Notes: generated by a model not told the origin, from the sequence alone. A stretch of DNA of 64,000 bases from Cepaea nemoralis (GCA_014155875.1 JACEFZ010018304.1:163501-227500); one strand, 5' to 3'. Positions 1 through 11,640 are shown, counted from the stretch's first letter. Translations and numbers: made by a program.

Positions 1-204
1 CCCCACCAGGGTAATATTAAACCTGAGAGTAGGTGATGGATGAAGCTAGACAGCAGCAGACAGATAGTTCTTGGTAATGGTTCCAAGTTTCATGACACTA
101 GGTAGAGGATCTTTTTATGGAGACAATGGCAACGGTTACTGGTCAATATGGCCACCACCAAGAAGGGCAGTAATGGCAGACTTTCTTCTGTACTGGTGCC
201 TAGA

Positions 205-1256
205 ATGTCATGATTTCTCAGTTCACAGACAATCGGATACATTCTGGTGATGGAGTGAGATGACAAGACATGAGAATGTCATGATTTCTCAGTTCACAGA
301 CAATCGGATACATTCTGGTGATTGAGTGAGATGACAAGTCATGAGAATGTCATGATTTCTCAGTTCACAGACAATCGGATACATTCTGGTGATGGAGTGA
401 GATGACAAGTCATGAGAATGTCATGATTTCTCAGTTCACAGACAATCGGATACAGTCTGGTGATGGAGTGAGATGACAAGTCATGAGAATGTAATGATTT
501 CTCAGTTCACAGACAAGCGGATACATTCTGGTGATGGAGTGAGATGACACATCATGAGAATGTCATGATTTCTCAGTTCACAGACAAGCAGATACATTCT
601 GGTGATGGAGTGAGATGACAAGTCATGAGAATGTCATGATTTCTCAGTTCACAATCGGATACATTCTGGTGATGGAGTGAGATGACAAGTCATGAGAATG
701 TCATGATTTCTCAGTTCACAGACAATCAGATACATTCTGGTGATTGAGTGAGATGACAAGTCATGAGAATGTCATGATTTCTCAGTTCACAGACAATCGG
801 ATACAGTCTGGTGATGGAGTGAGATGACAAGTCATGAGAATGTCATGATTTCTCAGTTCACAGACAAGCGGATACAGTCTGGTGATGGAGTGAGATGACA
901 AGTCATGAGAATGTCATAATTTCTCAGTTCACAGACAAGCGGATACAGTCTGGTGATGGAGTGAGATGACAAGTCATGAGAATGTCATGATTTCTCAGTT
1001 CACAGACAAGCAGATACAGTCTGGTGATGGAGTGAGATGACAAGTCATGAGAATGTCATGATTTCTCAGTTCACAGACAAGCGGATACATTCTGGTGATG
1101 GAGTGAGATGACACGTCATGAGAATGTCATGATTTCTCAGTTCACAGACAAGCAGATACATTCTGGTGATGGAGTGAGATGACAAGTCATGAGAATGTCA
1201 TGATTTCTCAGTTCACAGACAATCGGATACATTCAGGTGATTGAATGAGATGACAA
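205..1256. repeat. 71-bp tandem satellite, about 15 copies
   Basis: A 71-base unit repeats head to tail; the anchor tgatttctcagttcacagac recurs at 211, 282, 353 and onward. One copy near 640 lacks six bases. Copies differ by only a few substitutions, so the array is young or homogenised. It has no open coding sense. Bases 1-204 before it show nothing recognisable. Confidence 0.95.
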
Positions 1257-1289
1257 ACCATAACTAACTATTCTTATTACCATGATGAT

Positions 1290-1613
1290 TATTGTTTGTT
1301 TGTTAGCTTGTCTTGAACTCAAGCATAGTCCATAACGTGCTACTACCTCTAGTAGCTGCCACTACTGGGGAATGTACTGAACTGATGTTTGCGTGTGGAC
1401 TAACTTTCCCTATTACCAGTCTCCCTCGCCATCAGGCGAACCCACTCCAACTTCTGATGTGCTTGTAATTTACGTCCCCAAGTAAAGGAAGAGAAGTCAA
1501 CATTTTAGTCCAGTACGCTGATGTAGAGGTTGAACCCGCTACCTTGGCATCAGCACATCGGAAGTCTAAGAGTGAGCGGGCTTATCCATTCAGCCATGCT
1601 GACCTCCAGACAT
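1290..1613 (-). mobile_element. tRNA-derived SINE, family 1, copy A
   Basis: Read on the minus strand, the element begins with a tRNA-like head: box A around TGGCTGAATGGATAAG and box B GGTTCAACC about 45 bases later. A conserved body follows (gcctgatggcgagggagac-like, then a segment ending near cttgagttcaa). The same 300-base unit occurs at seven other places in the window in both orientations, which makes it a dispersed SINE and not a tRNA gene. The long spacing before box B resembles a class II (Leu/Ser) tRNA ancestor. Confidence 0.75.
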
Positions 1614-1624
1614 GATGACGATAT

Positions 1625-2260
1625 TCTTGTTCTTATTCAGGTGCCCGTTCTGGAGCCAGAGATCAGCGGTCAAGATCCTCAGATCCTCTCTGTCAGTTGA
1701 CACAGTTGGTGTTGATGACATGATCAGCTGTTGTCCAGTTTTCTAAGGTGCCCACGTAATCTTCCTCTGTCTGCCCTGCCTCTCTTGCCTAGTATTTTCC
1801 CATGTCTCATTTCTATAATCCTCTGCTGCTAATGAAATGCCGCATAAATTTCATTTGTCTCCCTCATGATTTTGATGAGTGATCTTGTAACACTTGCAAC
1901 TTTCAACACCTCAGTGTTTGTTTTCTTCTCTGCCCACAATATTTTTAACATTTTTCTCAAAAACAAAACCATAAAAAAAAAAAAACCCCCCATCTTCACT
2001 GCCTCCAATTTCTTGACCATTCCAGAGCTCAATTGTACAGAAGTCACATCCTTTATTTGTCTATCTCATCTCATCTTGTTCCTCTTGTACTTTGCGGCTT
2101 CCAGGTGAAGCAAAAACAACGAGAGAATGCCCGTTTATGGGTTTCATGTATCGAGATTCCCATGGACTGTTATTCCCTCTGTTTTTCTGATTTTCTCTCT
2201 TCCTATTTGTCTTTAACTGTTTTATTACAGGAGAATCTATGAACATGTTGCACTTGTTAA
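1625..2260 (-). mobile_element. LINE C-terminal remnants (two pieces)
   Basis: On the minus strand, broken frames resemble the C-terminal tail of RTE-like retrotransposon polyproteins: a stretch with GKRGRADRGR-like basic residues near 1750-1800, and a segment near 2060-2215 containing ESRYMKPIN. The second is shared with the copy at 43735-44225 (opposite orientation). Frames are interrupted, so nothing is functional. A 13-base A run sits at 1973-1985. Confidence 0.5.
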
Positions 2261-2329
2261 AAATCTATAGTAATTGTAAACTGACATTAGTACGCCAATT
2301 AGTTCTCTGCCCAGGCTACACTTCAAAAG

Positions 2330-3783
2330 TGCAAACCTATAAAAACACATTTACAGCATGTAGGAGGAGTAGACAGCATACAAGTCTATCACGCATTATA
2401 TAAAAAGATATGGAAATTTGGTATTTGGCCAAAAGATTGGAAGAGAACTATCTTCATTCCAATACCAAAAAAGGGCAACCTGAAATTATGCACCAACTAT
2501 AGAACTGCTACCCTGATCAGTCATGCAAGTAAAATTCTACTAAAAATCATAATGGGAAGACTTCGTAAGAAAATGGAAGAAGAAATTAATGTGGTTCAAG
2601 ATGGATTTAGACAAGGAAGAGGAACAAGAGATCACATTCTCAACATGCGTTTAATAATAGAGAAGTGAAGAGAATTTAATGAAAACCTATTCTCATGTTT
2701 TGTGGATTATTCAGTCATTTGACTGTTTACAACATCAGAAACTTTGGGAAATCATGAGGAATATGGGCTTTCCATCACATGTAATACAACTCATAAGAAT
2801 GCTGTATCTAGACCAACAAGCAGCAGTTAGAATAGATGGCGAGACATCAGATTGGTTTGACATCAAGCAAGTAGTCCGTCAGGGATGTGTACTGTCCCCC
2901 TATTTGTTTAACCTGTACGCCGAAAATATAATAAGAAATGTAAGGGATGATATAAACAGGGAGCTATATGATGTCCTAAATATTGGTGGTCATGACGTAC
3001 CAGAGATTCGATATGCTGATGATACAGTATTGCTATCGACAACACAGAATGGTATAGAAAACCTAATAGCCTCAACCCAATAGAATAGTGAAAATCACAA
3101 CTTATATCTTAACAGCAAAAACAAAGATAATGCATACAGATAAAACTACTATGGAGAAAGAAATATATGTTAATGAGGAAAAATTGGAGGTGGTGGAAAA
3201 TTTTGAATATCTTGGGTCACTGATTAACAACAACGGTGACACAATGAAAGAAATTAAACGACGACTATCAATTGCTCTTCAAAGACTAAAACAACTGAAT
3301 AAATTATGGAGTGGGACAGACAGAACTACAAAAATTAGATATTTAAGAGTATGCATCTTTCCCATTGCAACATACTCCTGTGAGACCTGGACACTTACTA
3401 AACAAGCTGAACAGCACATAAATGCATTTGAATATAAATGCTATAGACGAGTTCTAAGAATATCTTGGGTAAAGAAAAGAACAAATGCATCCATACTTCA
3501 AGAGCTGAATATTGAAGAAGGTTGGCTATTAAAGACGATAAAACAAAGAAAATTGAAATATTTTGGTCACTTGAAATGCCACGAAAGTTTGGAGAGAACA
3601 ATAATGGAGGGGTATATGCCTAGGAAGAGAGGAAGAGGAAGGCCAAAGAGAAGATGGGTGCAGGATGTGGCGGATGATCTCCAGATGGGTGTATCGGACG
3701 CGGGACATCTTTCTTATGATCAAGAGGTTTTCCAGAAGGTTGTTATGGGAGAGAGGTTCTGCAAAGGACATGCTACTGAATGA
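2330..3783 (+). pseudogene. 5'-truncated RTE-like retrotransposon, reverse transcriptase and C-terminal region
   Basis: The largest retrotransposon remnant here. The first part encodes the RT fingers (PKKGN, QDGFRQGRGT), then a stop after LIIEK and a frameshift near 2705. It resumes as RT palm with VRQGCVLSPYLFNLYAENI and the catalytic box YADDT near 3010-3030. A further stop and frameshift at about 3080-3095 lead to the C-terminal segment (NFEYLGSLINNNGDT, CETWTLTKQ, YFGHL, RKRGRGRPKRRW), ending at 3783. The endonuclease domain is absent. The order RT, then an 'SCETWTL' region, then an RGRGRP-W tail is typical of RTE-type non-LTR elements. At least two frameshifts and two stops make it dead. 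Clade assignment is from motif style. Confidence 0.85.
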
Positions 3784-3914
3784 ATGAGAATTCTATGTTC
3801 AGACAGCCAACCAATGAGAAGCTACGTTCATACAGCTAACCAATGTGATGCTTTAGTCACTGCAAACAATGTTTGCAATTTTTGATATTTCTGGTGGTTT
3901 GAGGTAGTACATCA

Positions 3915-4080
3915 AAGATAGTGCATTCAAGATGGTGTATTCAAAATGGTGTGCTCAAAATGGTGTTTTCAAGATGGTTTGTTCAAGGTGTATTCAAGAT
4001 AGTGTTATTCAAGTTGGTGTGTTCAAGATGGTGTATTCAAGATGGTGTGTTCAAGATGGTGTATTCAAGATGGATTGTTA
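3915..4080. repeat. About 16-bp minisatellite
   Basis: Imperfect repeats of a unit like ttcaagatggtgtatt. The two short overlapping plus-strand frames here are by-products of the repeat. Bases 4081-4340 show nothing recognisable. Confidence 0.8.
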
Positions 4081-4090
4081 TTCACTATTA

Positions 4091-4246
<156 letters not shown>

Positions 4247-4344
4247 CTAAAAGTCAAGTAAAAAGCAGACAAACAAGACATGAATGAAACAAAGTCATAT
4301 AAATCAAGTAAAATATTGGAGAACAAGACATGAAATGGTATGGA

Positions 4345-4505
4345 AGAATGACTGGCACCTTGCCATCTTGACAGACGATTGTTTGTAAAATAGCACAAAG
4401 CCTGGGCTGAATGTAGAGACCATGTATTTAATTTGATTTAACTTTATTTTCAAAGGGTCAAAAATTGGGCATGGAGGCCTGTCTTACATTCGGCCCTTCC
4501 AATCA
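4345..4505 (-). mobile_element. Dispersed-repeat 3' end and LINE-type 3' terminus
   Basis: Bases 4345-4435 match, on the minus strand, the end of the dispersed repeat seen at 35815-36335 (agcccaggctttgtgc and the tgtcaagatggcaaggtgcc segment). Bases 4440-4500 match the reverse complement of about 57175-57240: a gggccgaa..gtaagac segment followed by a 3' end with AATAAAGTT. This is consistent with a retrotransposon 3' UTR carrying a poly(A) signal. Confidence 0.5.
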
Positions 4506-4564
4506 CTCATCTTTAATTCATCAATAGTGCATGATACATTCACATAGGAAAATAACATTGTGAA

Positions 4565-5110
4565 ATGTCAAATACACATCCCACATCCACCCCACAACCA
4601 CCCAGCCAAACACACATCCCCCAAAACCTACACTAAACCACCCACACTTCCCCACCCACACAATCTCCCACACACACCTACACACAAACACCCCCCCCCA
4701 TCCACACCTACACACCCACATCCCTTACCAACACACATCTCTCCACCCACACACACACACATCCCCCACACCCACCCACCCACATACATCCCCTACCCAC
4801 AAATCTCACTACCCACACAATCCCCACACACACAAATCACCTACCAACACATCCCCCACCCACCCACACACACCCCACCCTCCACACACAGCCCCACCCA
4901 CCCACACATCCCCCACACACAACCATCACCCATACATCTCCCCACCCACCCTAACATCCCCCACCCACAACCCTAGCCCACACACCCACATCCTCCACCC
5001 ACACAAAGATTTCCCAACCCACACACACATTCTCCAACCCACACACATATATCCCCACACACATCCCCCCACATAAACTCACACACACACATCTTCACAT
5101 CTACACACAT
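4565..5110. repeat. CA/CCCA-rich low-complexity tract
   Basis: Over 500 bases almost free of G on the plus strand, built of cacacccac and acatccccc variants. The 138-codon plus-strand frame of His, Pro and Thr is compositional only. Confidence 0.95.
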
Positions 5111-5239
5111 ACATGATGCCTCACACAATCACTGAAGTTAATATGAACAAACTCCTACACTTTACACACACATACACTGACAATTATCATGAGCATTCTC
5201 ACAAAAATGTAAAAGCAAATGGAGAAAAAATTATACATA

Positions 5240-5530
5240 TACTCCTCTACCCAAAGCCATTGGCACATTGTGGTGTGTCATGTTTAGTGAGCGCTACCCA
5301 ACATTCGGTGCTAACAGAATGCAGGCAGTACCATTTACTGTCATATGGCAGCTCAGTCATATCTGGCTAAGACCCAACATTTGGCGCTAACAGAAAGCAG
5401 GTAGTACTGTCTACTGTCATTCGGCAGCTCAGTCATATCTGACTTAGACCCACAATTTGGCGCCAACAGAAAGCAGGTAGGACTGTCTACTATCAAACAG
5501 TAGCTCAGTCATATCTGACTAAGACCTGAT
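5240..5530 (-). repeat. Three tandem copies of the head of dispersed repeat family 6
   Basis: An approximately 82-base segment containing gctcagtcatatctg and ttggcgctaacagaaagcag occurs three times in a row. The same segment is single-copy at the start of the family members at 35815 and 45690 (opposite strand), so the head was amplified locally. It ends about 110 bases from the donor site of the exon at 5644. Confidence 0.8.
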
Positions 5531-5643
5531 TTTACATGAAAGAATACCATCAACGGAACTGGAAAAACATGAATGCCATCCAGCAGGGCACAAGAAGATG
5601 AAGACAACCATGTGAGGAAACACACCAGCAGCAGAAGACTTAC

Positions 5644-5781
5644 TTGCTCAGCAATGAACCTCCAGCCCTTGTCCTCTCGGATACACTCGTACGTCTCTCC
5701 CAGCAGGGGGTTGAATGGCTTGTGGCCCTCCCGGTAGTAAGAGCTGGCATAGCTGCTCACAGCGAAGGCAGCCACATACAT
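5644..5781 (-). CDS. OSBPL3/6/7: ORP exon 15 of 15 visible: ORD core
   Basis: 46 codons, phase 0 to phase 0, with acceptor ccacag and donor GTAAGT. It encodes [19 protein letters not shown], then [17 protein letters not shown] and ends FIAEQ. This is the most conserved stretch of the [15 protein letters not shown] forms part of the lipid-binding tunnel and PI4P site. In the family the next residues are VSHHPP, whose two His contact the PI4P phosphate. That exon is not found between 1 and 5637, so it must lie beyond the left edge. The previous exon ends DPYERM, giving ERM-MYVAAF, which matches the family exactly in phase. Confidence 0.97.
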
Positions 5782-5839
5782 CTGTGGATCACAGTGGCCA
5801 TCAAACATGGGTTTGGATCAACTGGGGTTGTTGTGTGTT

Positions 5840-6205
5840 GTTGGATACTATCTGGAAAAAGGTTATCTAACACCACACTTGTTAGAAAAGTCCCAGGCAA
5901 AATGTTGTTGTCCAACATTACAATTATTTGAAAAAATCCCAGGAAAAAAGATAGTCCAACATTACACTTCCTGGAAAAGTTCACGGAAAAAGATTGTCCA
6001 ACATTACACTTATTGGAAAAGTTCCAGGGAAAATGTTGTCCAACATTACACTTCATGGAAAAGTCCCAGGAAATAGATAGTCCAACATTATACTTACTGG
6101 AAAAGTACATGTCAAACATTACACTTATTGGAAAAGTGCCAGACAAAAGTGTGTCCAACATTACACTTATTGGAAAATTCACAAGCAAAAGGTTGTCCAA
6201 CATTA
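5840..6205. repeat. About 37-41-bp minisatellite
   Basis: Roughly eight imperfect copies of a unit containing gtccaacattacacttattg and ggaaaagt. It lies in the intron just upstream (in gene sense) of the 5781 acceptor, about 60 bases from it. Confidence 0.9.
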
Positions 6206-6239
6206 GTTAGTAAAGTAAGAAAAGGATCTGTTACATGGC

Positions 6240-6600
6240 TAAAGGCCCACTGGGCATATGGTGTGGTGTGAAACGAGCAGGCGGACAGACTGGCTGAGCG
6301 TACACCGCTCAGTGGGGTATTGGTGCATAAGGCGGACGTGGTCAGGGTCCCTTAAGATCTTGTGTATAGTGCGGAAGAACAGATAGATCATCACGGCCTG
6401 GAGAGAATGGTGCTGCGGGGAGTGACCAGAGGCTCTGGCCAACACTCAGGAAAAAGGCCAGATGGACACAAAATTAGTCTGCAATTGGTACCATTGATAT
6501 TGGGACTCCCTGCAGGCAGCTGAATATGAGGACAGGGTACTTATGGGAATGTTGCGAGTGCTGTGATGTTGGTTCTTGGCTCAACTCCATCTTTTATAAC
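6240..6600 (+). mobile_element. 3' end of an RNase H-bearing LINE
   Basis: A broken plus-strand frame encodes NEQADRLAE and KADVV, the end of an RNase H domain as seen at 61797-62240 (HAGVVGNEQADRLAG). A conserved 3' UTR follows (gaccagaggctctggccaac, gggactccctgcaggcag) and it ends with ggttcttggctcaactc. RNase H downstream of RT is characteristic of I-clade-like LINEs. The 3' terminal (ACTCA)n tail is clearer in other copies. Confidence 0.75.
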
Positions 6601-6789
6601 TGGTCTGACCTTCCATGTACATTTAATTTGCATACTTTACCACGTGATAACTTCAACAATAATAATTTACAAATAAAATGACTGACCTGCAGATATTAAT
6701 ACTCACATGAGCATTCACTGATATACAGACGAAATAGCCATTCCATTTCAGACACCAAATGCCCGGGCCAACCAGGAGTACCAAAAAAT

Positions 6790-7205
6790 CATCATCATCA
6801 TGTGACATGCCGATAAGCGTAGGCGGTCATGTCTCACCATCTTACACGATCACCAGAGTCGTGGATCAGCTCTGTGTTCCTGCCCTGACCATGCCATGTG
6901 GTCAAACCATCCAGATATTTACTTCATTGCCTTTACTGTGTTCTTTTCCCCTCAATCTTGCCAGTTGTCACTAAGTTCTCTAGTTTATTTCCTCTCATAA
7001 CGTGGTCAAAAAAATTTTGACTGTCGACGTCTAATTTCTCCAATCAGTTTACGGTTTTCATTTGCATCTTGTAGAACTTGCTCATTGGTTTTTCTATCCG
7101 TGGTATCCTTTGCATTTTCTTCAGAAATCACATTTACACAGACATTAGATGTTTTTCAGCTTGTCTGCTCATTGTCCATGTTTCACATCCATACAAAAGT
7201 ATGTT
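6790..7205 (-). mobile_element. RTE-like C-terminal tail
   Basis: The minus strand reads YGCETWTMSRQAEKH, then VTTGKIEGKRTQ and LDGLTTWHGQG, ELIHDSGDR and finally RHVT with an ATG-trinucleotide tail at about 6782-6800. At least four stops interrupt it. It matches the tails at 13600-14040 and 57355-57620. Confidence 0.8.
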
Positions 7206-7309
7206 TCAGTAAAATCAATGAACAGATTAGTAGTGACAAGAGCACCAGTAATCAGAATACTCACAATGGATAAGGTAAACATTTTAAAGACTAACTTTGA
7301 ATGAATGCA

Positions 7310-7500
7310 AATAGGGTGCCATCAATTTTTGTTGACAATGCAGAGCTGGAGATAGTAGACTACTTCACATATGTAGGATCTGAGTAAGCAATAAATGATC
7401 AGGAAATCAACATCAGGATTGGTAACACAGCAACGACAATTAACAGGTTTACAAAGAGAGTCTGGGAGAGCAGAAACCAAGCATGTGAGGCATCATATAG
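7310..7500 (+). mobile_element. RTE-like fragment truncated by the piggyBac insertion
   Basis: The plus strand reads VDNAELEIVDYFTYVGSE, stop, then NDQEINIRIGNTATTINR and RVWESRNQ. This corresponds to the NFEYLGSLINNNGD region of the copy at 3180. Its similarity stops close to the TTAA at 7512, where the piggyBac element begins. Confidence 0.75.
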
Positions 7501-7769
7501 TGCATGATCGTTTAACTGATTGCCTGCCGGAGAGCGTCTGATAGACCCCGTAACCCTTGTGCGACGCCCGCAATCCACTTTAAAGATTTGTTATTATCGT
7601 GGTTTAAACTGAACCATTTCTCCATTCCAGTCCACTATTTTAGTGTCCCATTAAATTAATCTCCCCAGCGCAAGATTTCGCTTCCGGCATTGTGATATTT
7701 GGGATCCATTTTCTGTGTTAGACTGTTAGAAAGGACTTTTTCAAAGTTTTGTTTTGAATTTTCTTACAA

Positions 7770-8889
7770 ATGGCAACGCCTCCTTCTAGTTTGCGGCCTC
7801 GTAGACTCACATCAGACCAAGCAAGATTGTTATTTGAAACAGTTTTAGGACGATAGTGATTCCGATTTGAATGAAGATTCTGATAGTTGTAGTTCTTATA
7901 GTGAATCAGGTAAAGTGTTAGCACATGGTGATAGGGAAACTTACGACAGTGAAAGTTTGTCATCAGCTGATGGGTCTCACAATGAATATCAGCAAGTCAG
8001 AATTACTACTAAGCGCAAACAAATGCAAACAGTTCAAAAAAAGAATAAATCTGGAGGTAAAAGCTCTTTAATTTTACCAGACACTTTAGAGATTGAAGCA
8101 GCTCTACCATCTTCTTCAACAGCATCCACATGGCATGATGTGTCAGAAGGAAAAACAAAACCTAAGTTTGAGATTCGTCCTCGCAGGATTCACGTCAATC
8201 CTGAACTTTATAAACTTCAAACACCAATGGATTTTCTCAATGTGTTTTTTGACGATCACATAGTAGACTGTATAATTACAAATGTAAATGAATATGCAGA
8301 AAAGATGCTGATGCAGAACACTCCTAAAAGAAAACATTCTCGTCTGCATTCCTGGACCCCACTCACGAAGCACGAATGGTTGAAGTTTACGTCTGTCATT
8401 ATTTCTATGGGACTTGATCGAAGACCATGGATCAAGGACTACTGGAGTACTGCTTCACATTTCTATACTCCTTGGTATGCCACAATGTTTTCCAGAAATA
8501 GATTTGAATCTATTTATCACACCATGTTTCACGTATGTGAACCAGACGCGAACCTCCACTCCATCTGCCAAACAGAGAATGGAAACAAAAAACTGTCATT
8601 GAAGGATTTCAAGCAAAGTTTACTGGAAAGTGCACACCGCGAAGCAGCGAAGAGTATTCCTGAAAGTGCCACACTCTGCATGCCCAAGAATAAAAAAAAA
8701 TCTACAGCAGGAAATTTTGTTGACAGAGTTACAGGAGCCAAGCATTTGATAGAGTTTGTTGGTGTTCAGAGAATCTGTGTTGTGTGCAGCATTCCAGCTA
8801 AACGACGCAGATCATCGTATGTTTGCTCTGGCTGCACTAATAGACCACACTTGTGCCCCAAAGTTTGCTTCGCAGCCTATCACAAATAG
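7770..8889 (+). pseudogene. piggyBac transposase, frameshifted and lacking its catalytic core
   Basis: The likely start at 7770 (MATPPSSLRPRR) runs 28 codons to a TAG at 7854. A one-base shift moves it into the frame that continues with acidic DSDLNEDSDS and is open to 8889. That part has the piggyBac N-terminal region (PMDFLNVFFDDHIVD, TKHEWLKFTSVIISMGL, FSRNRFESIYHTMFHVC). It then jumps to the C-terminal region (LKDFKQSLLE) and the Cys-rich zinc domain with CVVC, CSGC, CPKVC and YH. The segment carrying the DDD catalytic residues is missing, yet the frame across the deletion is kept. Full transposases are about 550-600 residues; only about 370 codons remain. Confidence 0.9.
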
Positions 8890-8974
8890 ACTGTCATATA
8901 TTGTAAATAACAATAAACTGACATTTGTAAATAGTAATCTTTTATCTATGTGCAAAAAAATCTGCCAAGTGTTT

Positions 8975-10500
8975 TCCTGATTTCCTAAATCTTGTGTTAA
9001 AAAGACATGCTTCAGAATCTGCAACAAAACTTATTTTTGGATATTTGTTAGGAATAATTCTGTTCCTAACGTTGGACAAGTGGTGTTTGTGTAATAATTC
9101 AGTAAATTCAACAGGATTAGCTGCAGAGCTGCAGAGGAGTACACTAAACCCCTTGGTGAGTGCAATTTTTTTAATTAATTTTTATCTATACATTATTTTT
9201 ATTATACTTCTAAACTACAGCAATAGAAACAACACTAACATGTTCCTTATGCAATCCCCTTTACTTTCATATATAATACAACATTTCTGCTACCATTTCA
9301 TAACATTATTGTGATAGACCCTAACTTGAAGGTTGCGGCCATTATTTGTTGTCATTTGTTGTGAAAAAGACATGGTTCAGAATATGCACCAAAATTTCCT
9401 TTTGGTGTATTTTATGGAGCAATACTGTTTATATTCTTGAAGACAAGTGGTGTTTGTTTGATTATTCAGTAAATTAAACATGATTAGTAGTATAGGAATG
9501 TAGAAAAGAACTTATATGTGCAATGTTTACATTAATTTTACCTATTTTTGTCAAATTATTTGACAAATTATATTATTATTTTATTATATTTCTAAACTAC
9601 AGCAATAAATCCATTACCATCACATTCCTTGTGCAATCCCCTTTATTTTGATATATAATACAACATTTCTGCTACAATGTTAACCATTTTCATAACATTA
9701 TTGTGATAGACCCTAACTTGAAGGTTGCGGCCATTATTTGTTGTCATTTGTTGTGAAAAAGACATGGTTCAGAATATGCACCAAAATTTCCTTTTGGTGT
9801 ATTTTATGGAGCAATACTGTTTATATTCTTGAAGACAAGTGGTGTTTGTTTGATTATTCAGTAAATTAAACATGATTAGTAGTATAGGAATGTAGAAAAG
9901 AACTTATATGTGCAATGTTTACATTAATTTTACCTATTTTTGTCAAATTATTTGACAAATTATATTATTATTTTATTATATTTCTAAACTACAGCAATAA
10001 ATCCATTACCATCACATTCCTTGTGCAATCCCCTTTATTTTGATATATAATACAACATTTCTGCTACAATGTTAACCATTTTCATAACATTATTGTGATA
10101 GACCCTAACTTGAAGGTTGCGGCCATTATTTGTTGTCATTTGTTGTGAAAAAGACATGGTTCAGAATATGCACCAAAATTTCCTTTTGGTGTATTTTATG
10201 GAGCAATACTGTTTATATTCTTGAAGACAAGTGGTGTTTGTTTGATTATTCAGTAAATTAAACATGATTAGTAGTATAGGAATGTAGAAAAGAACTTATA
10301 TGTGCAATTTTTAAAATAATTTTTACCTCTTTAATTTCAGTTGTTATTATTAAACCTGTCATTATTGTCCTAATATTTGTAACCTATCAATTTATTATTA
10401 ACACTGTCATGTTCCTTGTGCAATCCTCTTTACTTTGATATGCAATACAATAGATCTGCTACAATTATAACCATTTTACAAGCAAAATTGTGGCATACCT
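8975..10500. repeat. 392-bp tandem repeat inside the piggyBac element
   Basis: The anchor taacattattgtgatagacc recurs at 9301, 9693 and 10085, exactly 392 bases apart. The 9301-9692 and 9693-10084 units look identical by eye apart from the first segment. A diverged copy lies upstream (about 8990-9300) and a partial diverged one downstream (about 10300-10500). Confidence 0.95.
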
Positions 10501-11039
10501 CTAGTTCAAATTTTCTGCCTTGAATCTCTGTTTGGGTATGGCCATTTTTTTGTTTGGCAGGCAATCAGTTAAATTACTATGTGTTGATATGCATCCACTG
10601 TGGACGAACGTTTACCGCATGAATTGGTGATCAGTCACATTTGCTGCTGCCATGGGTTGTAGTTATTATCAGTTTTTGAAGCACAGTGTAACAAACTATC
10701 GTCTGTCAAGACGACAAGGTGCCAGAACAATATAACGAACTATCATCTGTCAAGATGACAAGGTGCCATGAACGAATGCTAGTTGAAGATACAATGACAG
10801 ATGAAGCAACATATTTAAAGAAGCATGAATTTGGACTGAAGTGTGGGTCTGGCAAAAATCGACATATGAGAAGAATACAACATGCTTCTTCTTCTTCGTC
10901 TGATATTTTAAAAAATTGTTTTGAACGTAATTGCCTGCTGTCCTATAATGTTGATTCTTAAGTCAATCAATCAATTTGTGTATCAGCTACTAATGTCTTC
11001 TTTTTCTTTGTTTTTCATCTCATATTTTTTAAAAATTGT

Positions 11040-11165
11040 TTTGAACATAGTTGCATGGTGTCAGTTTAAAGCAGAGCTGTGATATTTGCACCTTTCGGCC
11101 GACATATCTGACTTCTGCAGGCATTTGTTGACCAGGTTAGCCATCCTGGCGATGGCCTTGATTGA
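11040..11165 (+). repeat. Fragment of dispersed repeat family 5
   Basis: The segment gcagagctgtgatatttgca through tttgttgaccaggttagc is shared with 63090-63180. It is a short truncated copy that ends about 60 bases from the donor of exon 14. Bases 10573-11040 contain duplicated ends of family 6 (tgtcaagacgacaaggtgcc, twice) and no gene. Confidence 0.65.
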
Positions 11166-11223
11166 TGCTAAAGCCATCAGAAGAATCTTGATACACCACA
11201 GAAGAAATACTTAAGACACTTAC

Positions 11224-11298
11224 CATACGTTCATAAGGATCATCGTATTCTGCAGCCTTGTCCAAGAGTTCGCTGTACTCCAGCTCCTCACACAGCCT
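11224..11298 (-). CDS. OSBPL3/6/7: ORP exon 14: ORD N-terminal helix
   Basis: 25 codons, phase 0 at both ends, acceptor tctaacag and donor GTAAGT. It encodes RLCEELEYSELLDKAAEYDD and PYERM. The LCEELEYSELLDKA helix and the (D/E)DPYERM turn are hallmarks of ORP3/6/7 and follow directly on LNEPLSMLQ of the preceding exon. Confidence 0.97.
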
Positions 11299-11409
11299 CT
11301 GTTAGAGGACAAATGCACAACAGTCACACCAGCTCCTCAAGCAGCTACACAACCACACTGATGCCAACAATTCCCTTTGCCCACTGGCTGGCAGCATAAC
11401 TAACACATC

Positions 11410-11640
11410 CTAACAATCATCTGTAATACCAGCTCCATTTGCCAACATATCTAACTCAACCAAACAGTCATCTGTAATACCAGCTCCATTTTCCAACATA
11501 TCTAACTCAATAGAACAATCGTCTGTAATACCTGCTCCATTTGCCAACACATCTAACTCAACCAAACAGTCATCTTTAATACCAGCTCCATTTGCTAACA
11601 TAACTAACTCAATCGAACAATCGTATATAATACCAAATCC
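11410..11640. repeat. 51-bp tandem repeat, four to five copies
   Basis: The anchor ctgtaatacc recurs at 11421, 11472, 11523 and (as ctttaatacc) 11574. The minus-strand frame with repeated NGAGITDDC peptides is a repeat artefact. Confidence 0.95.

Larger units (their letters stand above)
7516..10568 (+). mobile_element. piggyBac element, 3.05 kb, with TTAA target duplication
   Basis: TTAA at 7512-7515 and 10569-10572 flanks a 13-bp perfect terminal inverted repeat, CTGATTGCCTGCC at the left and its complement GGCAGGCAATCAG at the right. TTAA duplication with short inverted ends and a piggyBac-like reading frame inside identifies the superfamily. The right half (8890-10568) is noncoding and contains a 392-bp tandem repeat. 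It sits in the intron between exons 14 and 15 of the ORP gene. Confidence 0.93.

Noticed and set aside
205..1256. CRISPR-like array of regular repeats
   Set aside because: The 71-bp units are contiguous without unique spacers, and the context is a eukaryotic intron or flank.
4521..4976. His/Pro- and Gly/Trp/Val-rich frames
   Set aside because: CA-rich low-complexity tract.
5757..6203. 148-codon minus-strand frame overlapping the ORP exon 15 acceptor
   Set aside because: Upstream part is the 40-bp minisatellite; only the part from 5781 down belongs to the gene.
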